Of a stretch of DNA of 49,101 nucleotides, positions 33,437 to 43,100 are shown in pieces. Origin of the DNA: Gomphosphaeria aponina SAG 52.96 = DSM 107014 (GTDB lineage Bacteria > Cyanobacteriota > Cyanobacteriia > Cyanobacteriales > Gomphosphaeriaceae); the NCBI GenBank assembly GCA_016903655.1, contig JADQBC010000004.1, positions 1 through 49,101 on the forward strand. The letters run 5' to 3'. The position numbers were made by a program, and so were the translations under genes. Each line of letters opens with the position of its first letter. Position 1 is the first letter of the stretch. Below the pieces are notes generated by a model. It was not told where the DNA came from and did not search any database. It saw nothing but the letters and a program-made list of their open reading frames with translations.

Positions 33437-34651
33437 ATGCCCCCTAACGATACAGCTAAAAATGGTCTTCCGAATAGGGAGTTTACCGCTTCAATGCAAA
33501 CAGAAATGTTTGAAGGGTTGAAGCAACGTACATTTAGTGGTAAAGTAACATTAGCAGGTTTCGGTCACAACAATTGGACATTTTATCTCTACCTGGGGCG
33601 CATCGTATATGCGACGGGAGGGGTTCATCCAGTCAGACGATTCCGCAGAAATTTAGTCGCCCACTTACCTAAAATACCTTCTACCCTCGGAGCTTGGAAA
33701 GCAGATTTGCAAGCGAGCAAGCTCGAAGATTTTCAAGGGCTATGGGAGTATGAGTTATTGTACCTATGGGTAGAGGGGGAAAAAACAAGCCTGGAAAATG
33801 TGTCGAAAATGGTGCGGGGGATTTTGGTAGAGGTGATGTTTGATCTAGCCCAGCAAGTTGACTTGAAATGCACACTGAAACCAGAGGATTCTTTGGCAAA
33901 AAGACTGGTATTAATCGATTCAGAGCAAGTAATTGCAGAAGCAAAGAAGCAATGGCAGGCTTGGCAAACGGCAAAAATAGCCGATCGCTCGCCAGATCTA
34001 GCACCAGTGATAGTACAAGCAGAAGAGCTGCAAAAAAATACCTCAGAGCAAGTATATAAAACTCTCAGCCAACTATTGGATGGACAGCACACTTTCCGTG
34101 ACTTGAGTGTGCGGATGAAAAGGGATGTGTTGACTGTAACGCGATCGCTGCTGCCTTATGTGCAGTCAGGAATGGTAAAGTTGGTTGAAATCCAAGATTT
34201 ACCAGCTCCAATAAATGTCCGCAGGGCGGCAAGTGCTCAAGGAGCTTCAAAACCAAAAAAAGGATCAGGAAAGCAGACAGTAATCGCTTGTGTGGATGAT
34301 AGCCCTTTGATTTGCCAGACAATGGAAAAAATAATCACAGCGGCAGGGTATGAGTTTGTGGGGGTGAATGATGCACTGCGGGCGATCGCTATTCTCTTGG
34401 CAAAGAAGCCAGATTTGATTTTCCTCGATCTGGTAATGCCAAATGCTAATGGGTATGAAATTTGCGCTCAGTTACGGAAACTTTCTTTTTTTCGTAATAC
34501 GCCAATTATTATTTTGACAGGAAATGATGGTCTAATTGACAGAGTAAGGGCAAAAATGGTGGGTTCTTCAGATTTTCTGACTAAACCAGTTAATTCAGAA
34601 ATTGTACTTGATACAATCCGCAAACATCTTAAAGTTGATCCAGCCTCTTAA
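33437..34651 (+). CDS. PATAN-domain response regulator (PixG/PatA type), copy 2
   Basis: A 404-residue paralogue of the preceding gene with the same domain order: PATAN (FYLYLGRIVYATGGVHPVRR) then receiver (phospho-acceptor Asp in PDLIFLDLVMPN, TKPV). The receiver parts are nearly superimposable, while the PATAN parts differ more, so this is a tandem duplication with divergence of the N-terminal partner-binding domain. ATG 33437 is chosen over the TTG at 33425 because it aligns with the start of copy 1. A 208-bp gap separates it from copy 1. Confidence 0.9.
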   Translation: MPPNDTAKNGLPNREFTASMQTEMFEGLKQRTFSGKVTLAGFGHNNWTFYLYLGRIVYATGGVHPVRRFRRNLVAHLPKIPSTLGAWKADLQASKLEDFQGLWEYELLYLWVEGEKTSLENVSKMVRGILVEVMFDLAQQVDLKCTLKPEDSLAKRLVLIDSEQVIAEAKKQWQAWQTAKIADRSPDLAPVIVQAEELQKNTSEQVYKTLSQLLDGQHTFRDLSVRMKRDVLTVTRSLLPYVQSGMVKLVEIQDLPAPINVRRAASAQGASKPKKGSGKQTVIACVDDSPLICQTMEKIITAAGYEFVGVNDALRAIAILLAKKPDLIFLDLVMPNANGYEICAQLRKLSFFRNTPIIILTGNDGLIDRVRAKMVGSSDFLTKPVNSEIVLDTIRKHLKVDPAS

Positions 34652-34772
34652 AACAATTGCTTAAAAAATCTTAAACTTACGCCAAAAAATAGGGAAAAAT
34701 AGCCAAAATCAAACCAATTCTATTATGATGAAAAATAACAAGATTATCAATTATTAGTTGAGAGGTGAATGT

Positions 34773-35138
34773 ATGGGAAAAGCACTAATTGTTGATGATT
34801 CCTCAACAGAAAGAGAAATCATCTCGAAGTATTTGGAGCAAGCAGGAATAAATGTCTCCATGGCTAAAAGTGGGGAGGAGGCTTTAGAAAAAATTGGTAA
34901 TGATCTACCAGATATCATAGTCCTGGATGTGGTTTTACCAGGACGCAGCGGCTTTGAAATTTGTCGCGAAATTAAAGCCACCTCGCAAACAAGCAAGATT
35001 CCGATTATTATCTGCTCTACTAAAGGAACTGAAATGGATAAATTTTGGGGGATGAAACAGGGAGCAGATGCCTATCTCCCTAAGCCAATAGATCAAGAAG
35101 AATTTATCCGCACTGTCAAACAGTTGATCAAGGGTTAA
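34773..35138 (+). CDS. pixH: CheY-like response regulator (PixH type)
   Basis: A 121-residue single receiver domain. LIVDDSSTERE gives the acidic pocket, IIVLDVVLPG the phospho-acceptor Asp, ICSTKG the switch Thr, and LPKPI the conserved Lys. Such stand-alone receivers act as the CheY or phosphate sink in PilH/PixH-type chemotaxis systems. AGAGG lies 7 bases before ATG 34773, favouring it over the upstream TTG at 34758. It is followed after 4 bases by the CheW-like gene. Confidence 0.9.
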   Translation: MGKALIVDDSSTEREIISKYLEQAGINVSMAKSGEEALEKIGNDLPDIIVLDVVLPGRSGFEICREIKATSQTSKIPIIICSTKGTEMDKFWGMKQGADAYLPKPIDQEEFIRTVKQLIKG

Positions 35139-35142
35139 TCTG

Positions 35143-35703
35143 ATGATGCAGTCCGATTTTTACCTTCCTACTTCTGAGCGGCGCTCATCAACTCACGACT
35201 ATGAAAAAAAGTCGCAGGCTCAGTTTTTGCGCTTTCATCTTGTACCCGATACCAATGTGATGTTGCCCATTTTTCAGCTAAGTGAGGTGCTGAGTATTCC
35301 CTATGGTCAGATTGTTCCTATCCCAGCAATGCCAGCCTGGGTGATGGGGGTTTACAATTGGCGGGGTGAAATTTTGTGGATGGTGGATCTGGGTCATCTG
35401 GTTGGACTAATTCCATGGTATCAACAAACAGTAAGTTCTTCTAACCACCGAGCTGTGGTACTTAATGCTAATTTGGGCAGGAGCGCTAGGTCTTCTCATG
35501 GGAGAAATGAAATGCTGGGGTTGGTTGTGAATCGGATAGAAGATATTGAATGGTGTAACCCAGATGAGTTTTATTCGCCTCCAGCTTCGGCTGTTAGCTC
35601 TGAATTAGCAACTTTTTTGCGGGGCTATTGGTTAAAACAAAATGGTGAAATGTTAGTTGCTCTTGATGGTGAGGCAATTATGGCGGCAATGCCTAAACCT
35701 TAA
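35143..35703 (+). CDS. pixI: CheW-like adaptor (PixI type)
   Basis: A 186-residue CheW-domain protein that couples chemoreceptors to a CheA kinase. Typical segments are FHLVPDTNVMLPIFQLSEVL, IPYGQIVPIPAMPAWVMGVY, NWRGEILWMVDLGHLVGL and LVVNRIEDIEW. It lies 4 bases after pixH and 78 bases before pixJ, as in pix/tax operons. The partner CheA (PixL) is not encoded in this window. Confidence 0.88.
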   Translation: MMQSDFYLPTSERRSSTHDYEKKSQAQFLRFHLVPDTNVMLPIFQLSEVLSIPYGQIVPIPAMPAWVMGVYNWRGEILWMVDLGHLVGLIPWYQQTVSSSNHRAVVLNANLGRSARSSHGRNEMLGLVVNRIEDIEWCNPDEFYSPPASAVSSELATFLRGYWLKQNGEMLVALDGEAIMAAMPKP

Positions 35704-35781
35704 GGGTGGGTTCATGGTTGATGGTTGATGGTCTTTCATGAACGATGAACGGTTAAAAATTATATAAGATGAGGTAAATTT

Positions 35782-38700
35782 ATGACTAAAACTTCTCCTA
35801 AGCCACAGGATAAAAATTCAGCAATAGAGGCAAAAATAACTCCTACTCATGATAAATCATCCCTGAAAAAATCAGGAGAAACTGGCAAAGTGTTGGCGCA
35901 GAACTCACGACAATGGAGACAAGCTAGTTCGGGAAAAGATTGGTGGGAAAAAAAAAGTTTAGGATTTAAAGCGACTTTGGCAGCGGCGTTGATGGGCGTA
36001 TTACCAATTATAATTATTGGGGGTATAGCATATTTTTTAGCAAACAGACAGTTTGAAAAACAAGCAACTGAAAATGTCCAATCAAGAGCGGTGGAATTGA
36101 AAGATAAGTTACAATTAAGTTTGGAAAATATCTATGGGGATATTCAAATACTCTCTGGGTTAAATGTTTTTACAGATCCTAGTTTAAGGGAAAAAATAAC
36201 TAGGGAGGAAAAAGAGGCAATTCTTACTGAATATGTGAAAAATTCTTATTACTATGATAGTCTAGCAGTGTTTGACTTGAAGGGTGATGTGCTAGCTCAA
36301 TCGGAGGGAGAAAAACTACCTAATAAGTTTGAACAGGACTATATTCAAGCAGTACTGAAAACAAAAAATACTTTTATTAGTGATCCCCAAATATCTCCGC
36401 AGACGGGAATTTTAAGTGTATATGTTTCCGCACCCATTATCAATAGGGAAACGGGGAAAATGGATGCTATTATTCGCAGTCGGCTGCCGATGATGGGATT
36501 TAATGAGATATTTTTAGGGCAAAAAAAAAGAGGGGGAAATTATCATATTATTGACAGTAGAAATAAAATAGTTTCAGCAGAAAATGAGGAGGAAATAAAT
36601 AAACCTTTGGCTCAATTGTTTCCTGTGGTAGGAGCAAGGGTGGAAGAAATAGAAGCAGGAGATGAATCACAAGCACCAGAAGCTTTGACTATAACTGATA
36701 ACCATGAGGGAAAAGAAGCAATAATAGGGGTGGGTTTTCTAGATAAAGAACTAGAAGAAAAATATAATTTGGATTGGAAGATGCTGGTTGCTGTAGAGCA
36801 AAATGTGGCTTTGGCGGCAAAGTCTCAGTTACTCTGGACGCTGCTTTTTGGGAGTGTAGTTACGGCAGGGATGGTGAGTTCGTTGGCAATATTACTGGTA
36901 AATAGGGCTACTCGCCCAATTCAGGATGTGGCAAGGGCGGTGGAAAAAATTGGTCAGGGAGATTTTACGACTCAGCTTGTGGTAACAGGTCAAGATGAAA
37001 TCGGGTTATTGTCAAGTAATATTAACCAAATGACAAACCGCATTAAAACTTTGATCGAAGAACAACAGTTGTCGGCTACTCAAGCAGTTTTGCTACGGAA
37101 TATTACTCTAAAATTGGCTGAGGCTTTAAACACGGAAACGGTGTTTAAAATTGTGGTGACGGAAATGCGCGAGGCGCTAGGCTCAGATAGGGTTTTGGTG
37201 TATCGTTTTGATGAAAATTGGCAAGGAAAAATTATTGCCGAATCGGTAGGGGATTCTTGGCCGCTTTCTTTGGGTGCAACTATTAATGACCCCTGTTTTG
37301 CGGAGCGGTATGTGCAGAAATATAAACAGGGTCGGGTACAGGCAACACCAGATATTTATAATGCTGGGTTAACGGAGTGTCACATCCAACAGTTAGAACC
37401 TTTTGCGGTGAAGGCTAATTTGGTGGCTCCAATTACTGTGGAAGGGGAGCTGCTGGGGTTATTAATTACTCACCAATGCGATCGCCCTCGCCATTGGGAA
37501 AAAACGGAAATTGACTTTTTTGCCCAGACGGCAACCCAAATCGGCCCAGCACTCGAAAGAACTATACTCCTGGAAAAACAGGTACTTGATGCCCAGTTGG
37601 CTCAAAGTCTGAAGGAAATAACTATCAGAATTGCCCAAAGTTTAAATCAGGATGCAGTATTTGATATAGCTGTGCGGGAAAGCAGACTGGCTCTGGCGGC
37701 AGATCGGGTGATTGTCTATCTTTTTGCTCCAGATTGGTCGGGGACGGTGGTGGCTGAATCGGTTGGGGATTTGTGGCCTCGGGCTTTGGGGAATACAATT
37801 GATGATCCTTGCTTTATTGAGAAGTACATCGAAAAGTATAAGCAGGGTAGGGTTCATCCTACTAATAATATCTATACCGCAGGTTTGACAGATTGTTACC
37901 TGCGACAACTAGAACCTTTTGCAGTGAAGGCTAATTTGGTTACGCCTATTATAGTAGAAGGGGAACTAATCGGTTTATTAATTGCTCACCAGTGTTCGGG
38001 CCCGCGCAAATGGGAGCAAGGGGAAATTGATTTCTTAACTCAGGTTGCTACTCAAATTGGCCCGGCTCTTGAGCGGGTAAATCTTTTGGCGGGGCAACGC
38101 CAGGCGGAAGCAGAACAACGGCAGGAAAAAGAAAGACTGCAACAGCGAGCTTTGGAGTTGTTGATGGAGGTGGATCCTGTGAGTCAAGGGGATTTGACGA
38201 TCCGCGCTAGTGTGACTGAGGATGAAATTGGGACTATTGCTGATTCCTATAATGCGATGATTGAAAACTTGCGGCGGATTGTTGATCAGGTACAATCCGC
38301 AGCTATGCAAGTGACGGCTACTACTAGAGAAAATGAGATTTATGTGGGAAATCTCTCCGCTGAGTCTCTGCGTCAGGCTACTGATATTATGCAGACCCTA
38401 GATAAGATTCAAGGGATGAATGAATCTATTAGCGCGGTGGCAGCTTCCGCTGAACAAGCAGAGGTGGCAGTGAAACTGGCATCAGACAGTGTGGAATCTG
38501 GGGATGCGGCAATGAATCGCACGGTGGATGGGATTTTGGCGATCAGGGAAACTGTGGCAGAAACGGCGAAGAAGGTTAAGCGTCTTGGGGAGTCAACGCA
38601 AAAAATCTCGCAGGTGGTTAATTTGATTAGTAGTTTTGCTGACCAAACTAATTTGTTGGCCCTGAATGCTTCTATTGAGGCGGCTCACGCTGGGGAAGAA

Positions 38701-39123
38701 GGTAGGGGTTTTGCTGTGGTTGCTGATGAGGTGCGCAGTTTGGCGCGCCAGTCAGCTGCAGCCACGGCGGAAATTGAAAAGGTGGTGACCCAAATTCAGG
38801 CAGAAACTAATGAGGTGGTGGCCGCAATGGAAACTGGGACTCAACAGGTGGTGCTGGGGACTAAGTTGGTGGAGGAAACTCGCCAGAATTTGAACCAAAT
38901 TACGGCGGCATCGGCTCAGATTACCCAGTTGGTAGGGGCGATCGCTTCTTCTGCGCTTGAACAATCTCTTACTTCTGAAGAGGTTACGAAAACTATGTCT
39001 GATGTTGCAGAAATTTCTAACAATACTTCTAAGACTGCTAGTCAAGTGTCAGAATCTTTTAAGGATTTGCTGGCTGTGGCGGAACAGTTGCAAGCTAGTA
39101 TTGGTCGGTTTAAAATCCATTAA
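35782..39123 (+). CDS. pixJ: PixJ-type photoreceptor chemoreceptor (MCP with two GAF domains)
   Basis: A 1,113-residue methyl-accepting protein. Order: cytoplasmic N-tail, transmembrane helix (about 64-92), periplasmic dCACHE-like sensor, second transmembrane helix (about 349-375), HAMP, GAF1 (about 430-595), GAF2 (about 615-775), a HAMP-like segment, and the MCP signalling hairpin with [23 protein letters not shown]1 has DPCF (Cys505) plus Cys533-His534; GAF2 has DPCF (Cys677) plus Cys705-Tyr706. DXCF plus a canonical bilin Cys marks blue/green-type cyanobacteriochromes such as PixJ, so GAF1 at least probably binds a bilin. GAGGT lies 7 bases before ATG. It is last in the pix-type cluster. 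Confidence 0.88.
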   Translation: MTKTSPKPQDKNSAIEAKITPTHDKSSLKKSGETGKVLAQNSRQWRQASSGKDWWEKKSLGFKATLAAALMGVLPIIIIGGIAYFLANRQFEKQATENVQSRAVELKDKLQLSLENIYGDIQILSGLNVFTDPSLREKITREEKEAILTEYVKNSYYYDSLAVFDLKGDVLAQSEGEKLPNKFEQDYIQAVLKTKNTFISDPQISPQTGILSVYVSAPIINRETGKMDAIIRSRLPMMGFNEIFLGQKKRGGNYHIIDSRNKIVSAENEEEINKPLAQLFPVVGARVEEIEAGDESQAPEALTITDNHEGKEAIIGVGFLDKELEEKYNLDWKMLVAVEQNVALAAKSQLLWTLLFGSVVTAGMVSSLAILLVNRATRPIQDVARAVEKIGQGDFTTQLVVTGQDEIGLLSSNINQMTNRIKTLIEEQQLSATQAVLLRNITLKLAEALNTETVFKIVVTEMREALGSDRVLVYRFDENWQGKIIAESVGDSWPLSLGATINDPCFAERYVQKYKQGRVQATPDIYNAGLTECHIQQLEPFAVKANLVAPITVEGELLGLLITHQCDRPRHWEKTEIDFFAQTATQIGPALERTILLEKQVLDAQLAQSLKEITIRIAQSLNQDAVFDIAVRESRLALAADRVIVYLFAPDWSGTVVAESVGDLWPRALGNTIDDPCFIEKYIEKYKQGRVHPTNNIYTAGLTDCYLRQLEPFAVKANLVTPIIVEGELIGLLIAHQCSGPRKWEQGEIDFLTQVATQIGPALERVNLLAGQRQAEAEQRQEKERLQQRALELLMEVDPVSQGDLTIRASVTEDEIGTIADSYNAMIENLRRIVDQVQSAAMQVTATTRENEIYVGNLSAESLRQATDIMQTLDKIQGMNESISAVAASAEQAEVAVKLASDSVESGDAAMNRTVDGILAIRETVAETAKKVKRLGESTQKISQVVNLISSFADQTNLLALNASIEAAHAGEEGRGFAVVADEVRSLARQSAAATAEIEKVVTQIQAETNEVVAAMETGTQQVVLGTKLVEETRQNLNQITAASAQITQLVGAIASSALEQSLTSEEVTKTMSDVAEISNNTSKTASQVSESFKDLLAVAEQLQASIGRFKIH

Positions 39124-39195
39124 TTTTCTGGGAATTTGGGTTGAAGATAATAAGTTTAACTTATTGTCTCTTACCCATGACCAGTCAAGGTGAAG

Positions 39196-40074
39196 ATGAA
39201 AAACAAGCATTTAATTTTCTGGATAAGTGTGATGATTATTTCTCAATTGGTTGGGGTCAAAAAAGTAGCTTCAGTTGAGGCAAAAATTGCTCTGGATGCT
39301 AGAGAAACAAAGACCATCACTAATAGTAATCCGACCACAAAAACCAGCAGAAATCTAGCCAAGATGATCAAACAAATCCCTAATGAGTCTAACGTAGAAA
39401 CAGTAACAGGAACAGTTGCTTACCGTGAAAGAATTGCTCTGCCTCCTAATGCGGTTGTTAAGGTAAAATTGCTGGATATTTCTCGAGCTGATGCACCAGC
39501 AATTGAGATTTCTGCGCAAATAATTACTACTGCAGGGAAACAAGTTCCTATTCCTTTTGAGTTAATTTTTAACCCCAGCCAGATTGAAAGTAATCATGCT
39601 TATGCGGTGCGAGCTGAAATTTTTATGGCAGATCAATTAGCTTTTACCACAACTAAAATTTATCCTGTGATTACTCAAGGAAATCCGCAAACTGTTGACT
39701 TGGTTTTGCAAAAAATTAATAAGGAAAATTTGCCAAATCAGTTAATTGGAAGTGAATGGTTGTTAACAGATTTGGGGGGTAAAGGGGTAATAGATAATTT
39801 GCAAACTACAATCAATTTTGTTGATGATAACCGCATTGCTGGTAGTGGTGGGTGCAATAACTATTTTGGTTCATATAAAATAGATAATAATGTTTTGAGT
39901 GTATCGGGGCTAGGATCTACATTTAAAATGTGTCCAGCGGCTGTAATGAATCAGGAAAGTGGTTATTTTCAAGCTCTGCAAAAAGCGCAAAATATTTCTA
40001 TAGATGGACCATATTTGTTCATTGAGGTTGATGGTTTAGAGCAACCACTAAGGTTTATTCGTATTATGGAATGA
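39196..40074 (+). CDS. YbaY/META-domain envelope protein
   Basis: A 292-residue protein with a hydrophobic N-terminal segment (LIFWISVMIISQLVG), probably a signal peptide. The middle (about 70-170) resembles the YbaY type III secretion pilotin-like domain (VTGTVAYRERIALPPNAVVK, LLDISRADAPA). The C-terminal part (about 182-290) is a META/HslJ domain (LIGSEWLLTDL, AGSGGCNNYFGSYK, MCPAAVMNQE, YFQAL). YbaY-META pairings occur in cyanobacterial periplasmic or lipoprotein-like proteins linked with stress resistance; no lipobox is seen here. AAGG lies 5 bases before ATG 39196, so it is preferred to the GTG at 39190. Confidence 0.85.
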   Translation: MKNKHLIFWISVMIISQLVGVKKVASVEAKIALDARETKTITNSNPTTKTSRNLAKMIKQIPNESNVETVTGTVAYRERIALPPNAVVKVKLLDISRADAPAIEISAQIITTAGKQVPIPFELIFNPSQIESNHAYAVRAEIFMADQLAFTTTKIYPVITQGNPQTVDLVLQKINKENLPNQLIGSEWLLTDLGGKGVIDNLQTTINFVDDNRIAGSGGCNNYFGSYKIDNNVLSVSGLGSTFKMCPAAVMNQESGYFQALQKAQNISIDGPYLFIEVDGLEQPLRFIRIME

Positions 40075-40084
40075 CCGAGGAGTG

Positions 40085-40124
40085 GGGAGTGGCCAGAAGG
40101 GAGAAGGGAGTGGCCAGAAGGGAG
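40085..40124. repeat. 21-bp direct repeat
   Basis: GGGAGTGGCCAGAAGGGAG occurs twice, at 40085-40103 and 40106-40124, a 21-bp period. It lies between the META gene and TamB. Confidence 0.9.
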
Positions 40125-40140
40125 TGGGACTCGCAACGCC

Positions 40141-40176
40141 TCTAATCATAGTCTTCATTTAATCATGAGTATCATA
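40141..40176. repeat. Dispersed repeat family B, copy beside tamB stop
   Basis: The repeat core TCATTTAATCATGAGTATCA abuts the tamB stop codon (40178-40180) and may help end or stabilise the minus-strand transcript. Related copies are at 7144, 16153, 25485 and 45792. Confidence 0.6.
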
Positions 40177-40177
40177 G

Positions 40178-43100
40178 TTAAAATCGCCGTTGATATCTAA
40201 CTTTAAACTCACTAAAAGCATAGTCGTAGGAAATATTAATAAAAGTATTTTCCTCGAGACGGTAAACCCCATCAAGAGTGGGAAAAACTCGTAAGTCACT
40301 TAAACCTATTCCTCGCCCAACCTTACGGGATTGTTCATTTACGCGGTTGATAAATAGCGGTTGGGCTACATATTCTACGGCAAATTGGACAAAACCACCT
40401 TCTGCTATTTCTCCTGAAGTAAGCCCCTGTAGTTGATCGGCAATTCCCGTCGCTAGCAAATTAACAATTTCTCCTTGACTTCGAGGGGGACTGCTTGACA
40501 AACTGACAATACTTGAATTTAGCAGTTGATTGTTAGTTCCTTCTTTTGTTTGCAAAGCCCCTAACTGAATACATTCGCCGAATTGTTGTAATTCTGCTGG
40601 TGATAAATTAGGTGGTTCAGGAATAATTTTCCCCTGATCTGCTCGAATAGTACAAAGATCTAAAGCTTGTTTTCCCAGGAAAGGAAGTAAGCGATCTGCT
40701 TGTCCATCTATCCCTAGGGTGACTCTAATACTATCAGAGTTGCCTATTCTGGAGAGAGGATCGGGAGTTTCGTTATCTGATGAACCTCTAATTACTCCAG
40801 CTTCAGATACTTCGGAAACTATGGTTTCTAATTGCAGATCTAAACTGGGATTCATTGTTCCCTCTGCGGGGATAAACTTAATGGTGTTGTCATGGAGGCG
40901 GTTTAAGTCAAATCTGGTATTTAAGAAAGTTATTTGACCCCGATCTAACACAATTACTCCGTTTGACTGCAAGTTTTTTAGGTCAAGAATTGAGCCATTG
41001 GCCGTTAAATTTCCCCCAAAACTAAACCGATATAAGGGCCATTGGGAAATGTTTAGTTGGTTTAAATTTATTTGAAAATCTTTCAATTTTGGCACAACCA
41101 GAGGCGGGGCGGGTTGATTATTGTTGGTGCTATCTTCAGTGTTGCTGTTTCCCTCGGGTACAAATATTTGACCTCTAGCTAAAGTAACTTCTCCACCAAT
41201 TATGGGCGCTAAAGCTGCACCTTTTATTATTACTTCCCCGTCAATATTCCCCCTGTATAATCCTGTTAAATTTATTTGTTGATTTTCTATGGCGAGGGTG
41301 AGGGGATTAGATGGATTTAAGCTGGGTTCAAATAGGGGGAGCGCCCCACTTACTAATAAGTTACTATTGGCTAATGTACCTGTTATTTCTTCTACTTGCA
41401 GTAGCTTTTCGTCTGCTAAGATTTTTCCCGTTACCTGCAGGTTATTTTCTAATGCTGCACTCTTAATGGTGGCATTTTCTAGGGTAATTTCTGTATCTAA
41501 TTCTACTTTTTCTAGGTTGGTGGGATCTGTGACGGGAATACTTGCTGCTACTACCACCTCTCCTGCTCCCTCTACTAACTCTAATTGTCCTTGAGTTAAA
41601 ACACCAATTAGGGCGATCGCTTCTGTTCCTAAATTAACATTTACTGTTGCTCTTTCCTCTCCTCCTTGGGGTAATGGTACATTTGCTTCTACTTGAATAT
41701 ATTCTGGTTCAGTAGTTGCAAAATGCAGTTTTTCTTCTGCATATTTAAAATTGCTTACAATATTGCTTTCTATCGCTTTGCCATTCAAGGCGATATCCTC
41801 TAATGTTACATCTCCTGCTACCACTGGGTTTTGGGGAGTGCCAGTCAAATTTCCTGCCACATTAATGTTAGCTTCTGCATCCAAAGGTAGTGCAATAAAG
41901 TTTTCCACTAGATCTAAAGTAAAGTTTTCTACCTTAAATTCCCCTGTGGCCTTTGTGGGTGATACTTGCCCTGCTAAAGATAATACAGTTGTTTCTCCTA
42001 ACCTAATTAAAGCTGGTTCTATTTGCACCACATTCCCATTCAAGTTTCCCCCTAGCTTAACTTCATTAATAGAAACCACCCCAGTTTTTGCTGTTACCAA
42101 GCCCAGAGGTTCTACAATATCTCGATAAGAGGGATTGGGTAGCCATTGCCAATTTTGTCCCTCTACTATCAAGTTTGCCTGGGGATTTTCTAAGCTGCCA
42201 CCCACATCTATTTTCCCTGTATATTCTCCTTCAATATCTAATTCTGTTGGTATTTTTCCTGCGGCTATAGTTGTTGCTGCCTGGCTAATTTTTTCACTAA
42301 TAGCAAATCCCAAGTTTATTTGCTCTCCCAGAGGTGCATTTGGTTTCCCCACTGACTCTGACTGAACTTCAGCCGAGGACGTTGCATATTTTTCTTGACT
42401 GAATAAGGCGGCGATTCTTTCCACATTATATAAATTAGTAGCATTTATAATATCTTTTACGTTTCCAGCGAAATTCAATTCTCCACCTATTTCCTCAGTT
42501 TGCCGATTGAAACTGGCATTATTTACCAAATACTTACTACTCCCAAAGGTTAATTGGGCTGATGTTACTTCTGCCAATTCATCTGTGAGGGAGAAATTTG
42601 CTTGAATTTCATCTGCTTGAATTTCCCCTAATCCTGGTTGAGTTACTGTTAAATCCCCTTTTCCTTGTAAATTAAACAGATCAACAGCTACATTTGCTAA
42701 AACATTTCCTTTAACTATTCCTGTAATTCCAAACTCACTGGCTGGGGCTAAACCTAAAATACTCAGAGGGAAATTTTGGACATCCACCAAAAAGCGATCG
42801 CCTTCCCGTTCCCCCAATACTATAATCTCCTCTCCCTGAGTTTTTCTTAATTCTATTTTCCTGGGCAGATAGGGAGCAAGACAGTCATTTCTGGTACAAG
42901 GTTCTATCTTTGCTACAATTGCATCTTTTTCCCCCCGCAATTCCACCCCCATTTCTTCTCCTGGAGCTACCTTTACCGTGCCTGCTAACAGCGGTTCAAA
43001 CCCCACCTCATTTAAATTCAAATCCCTTAAATTCAGATTTCCAGTTAACAATAAATTCCCAGGTGCTAAAGGATCACTCAGTAATTTCCCCCCCGCCAAA

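Noticed and set aside
34065..34322. Minus-strand open frame inside the second PATAN regulator gene
   Set aside because: It lies fully within a well-supported gene on the other strand and has no recognisable features.
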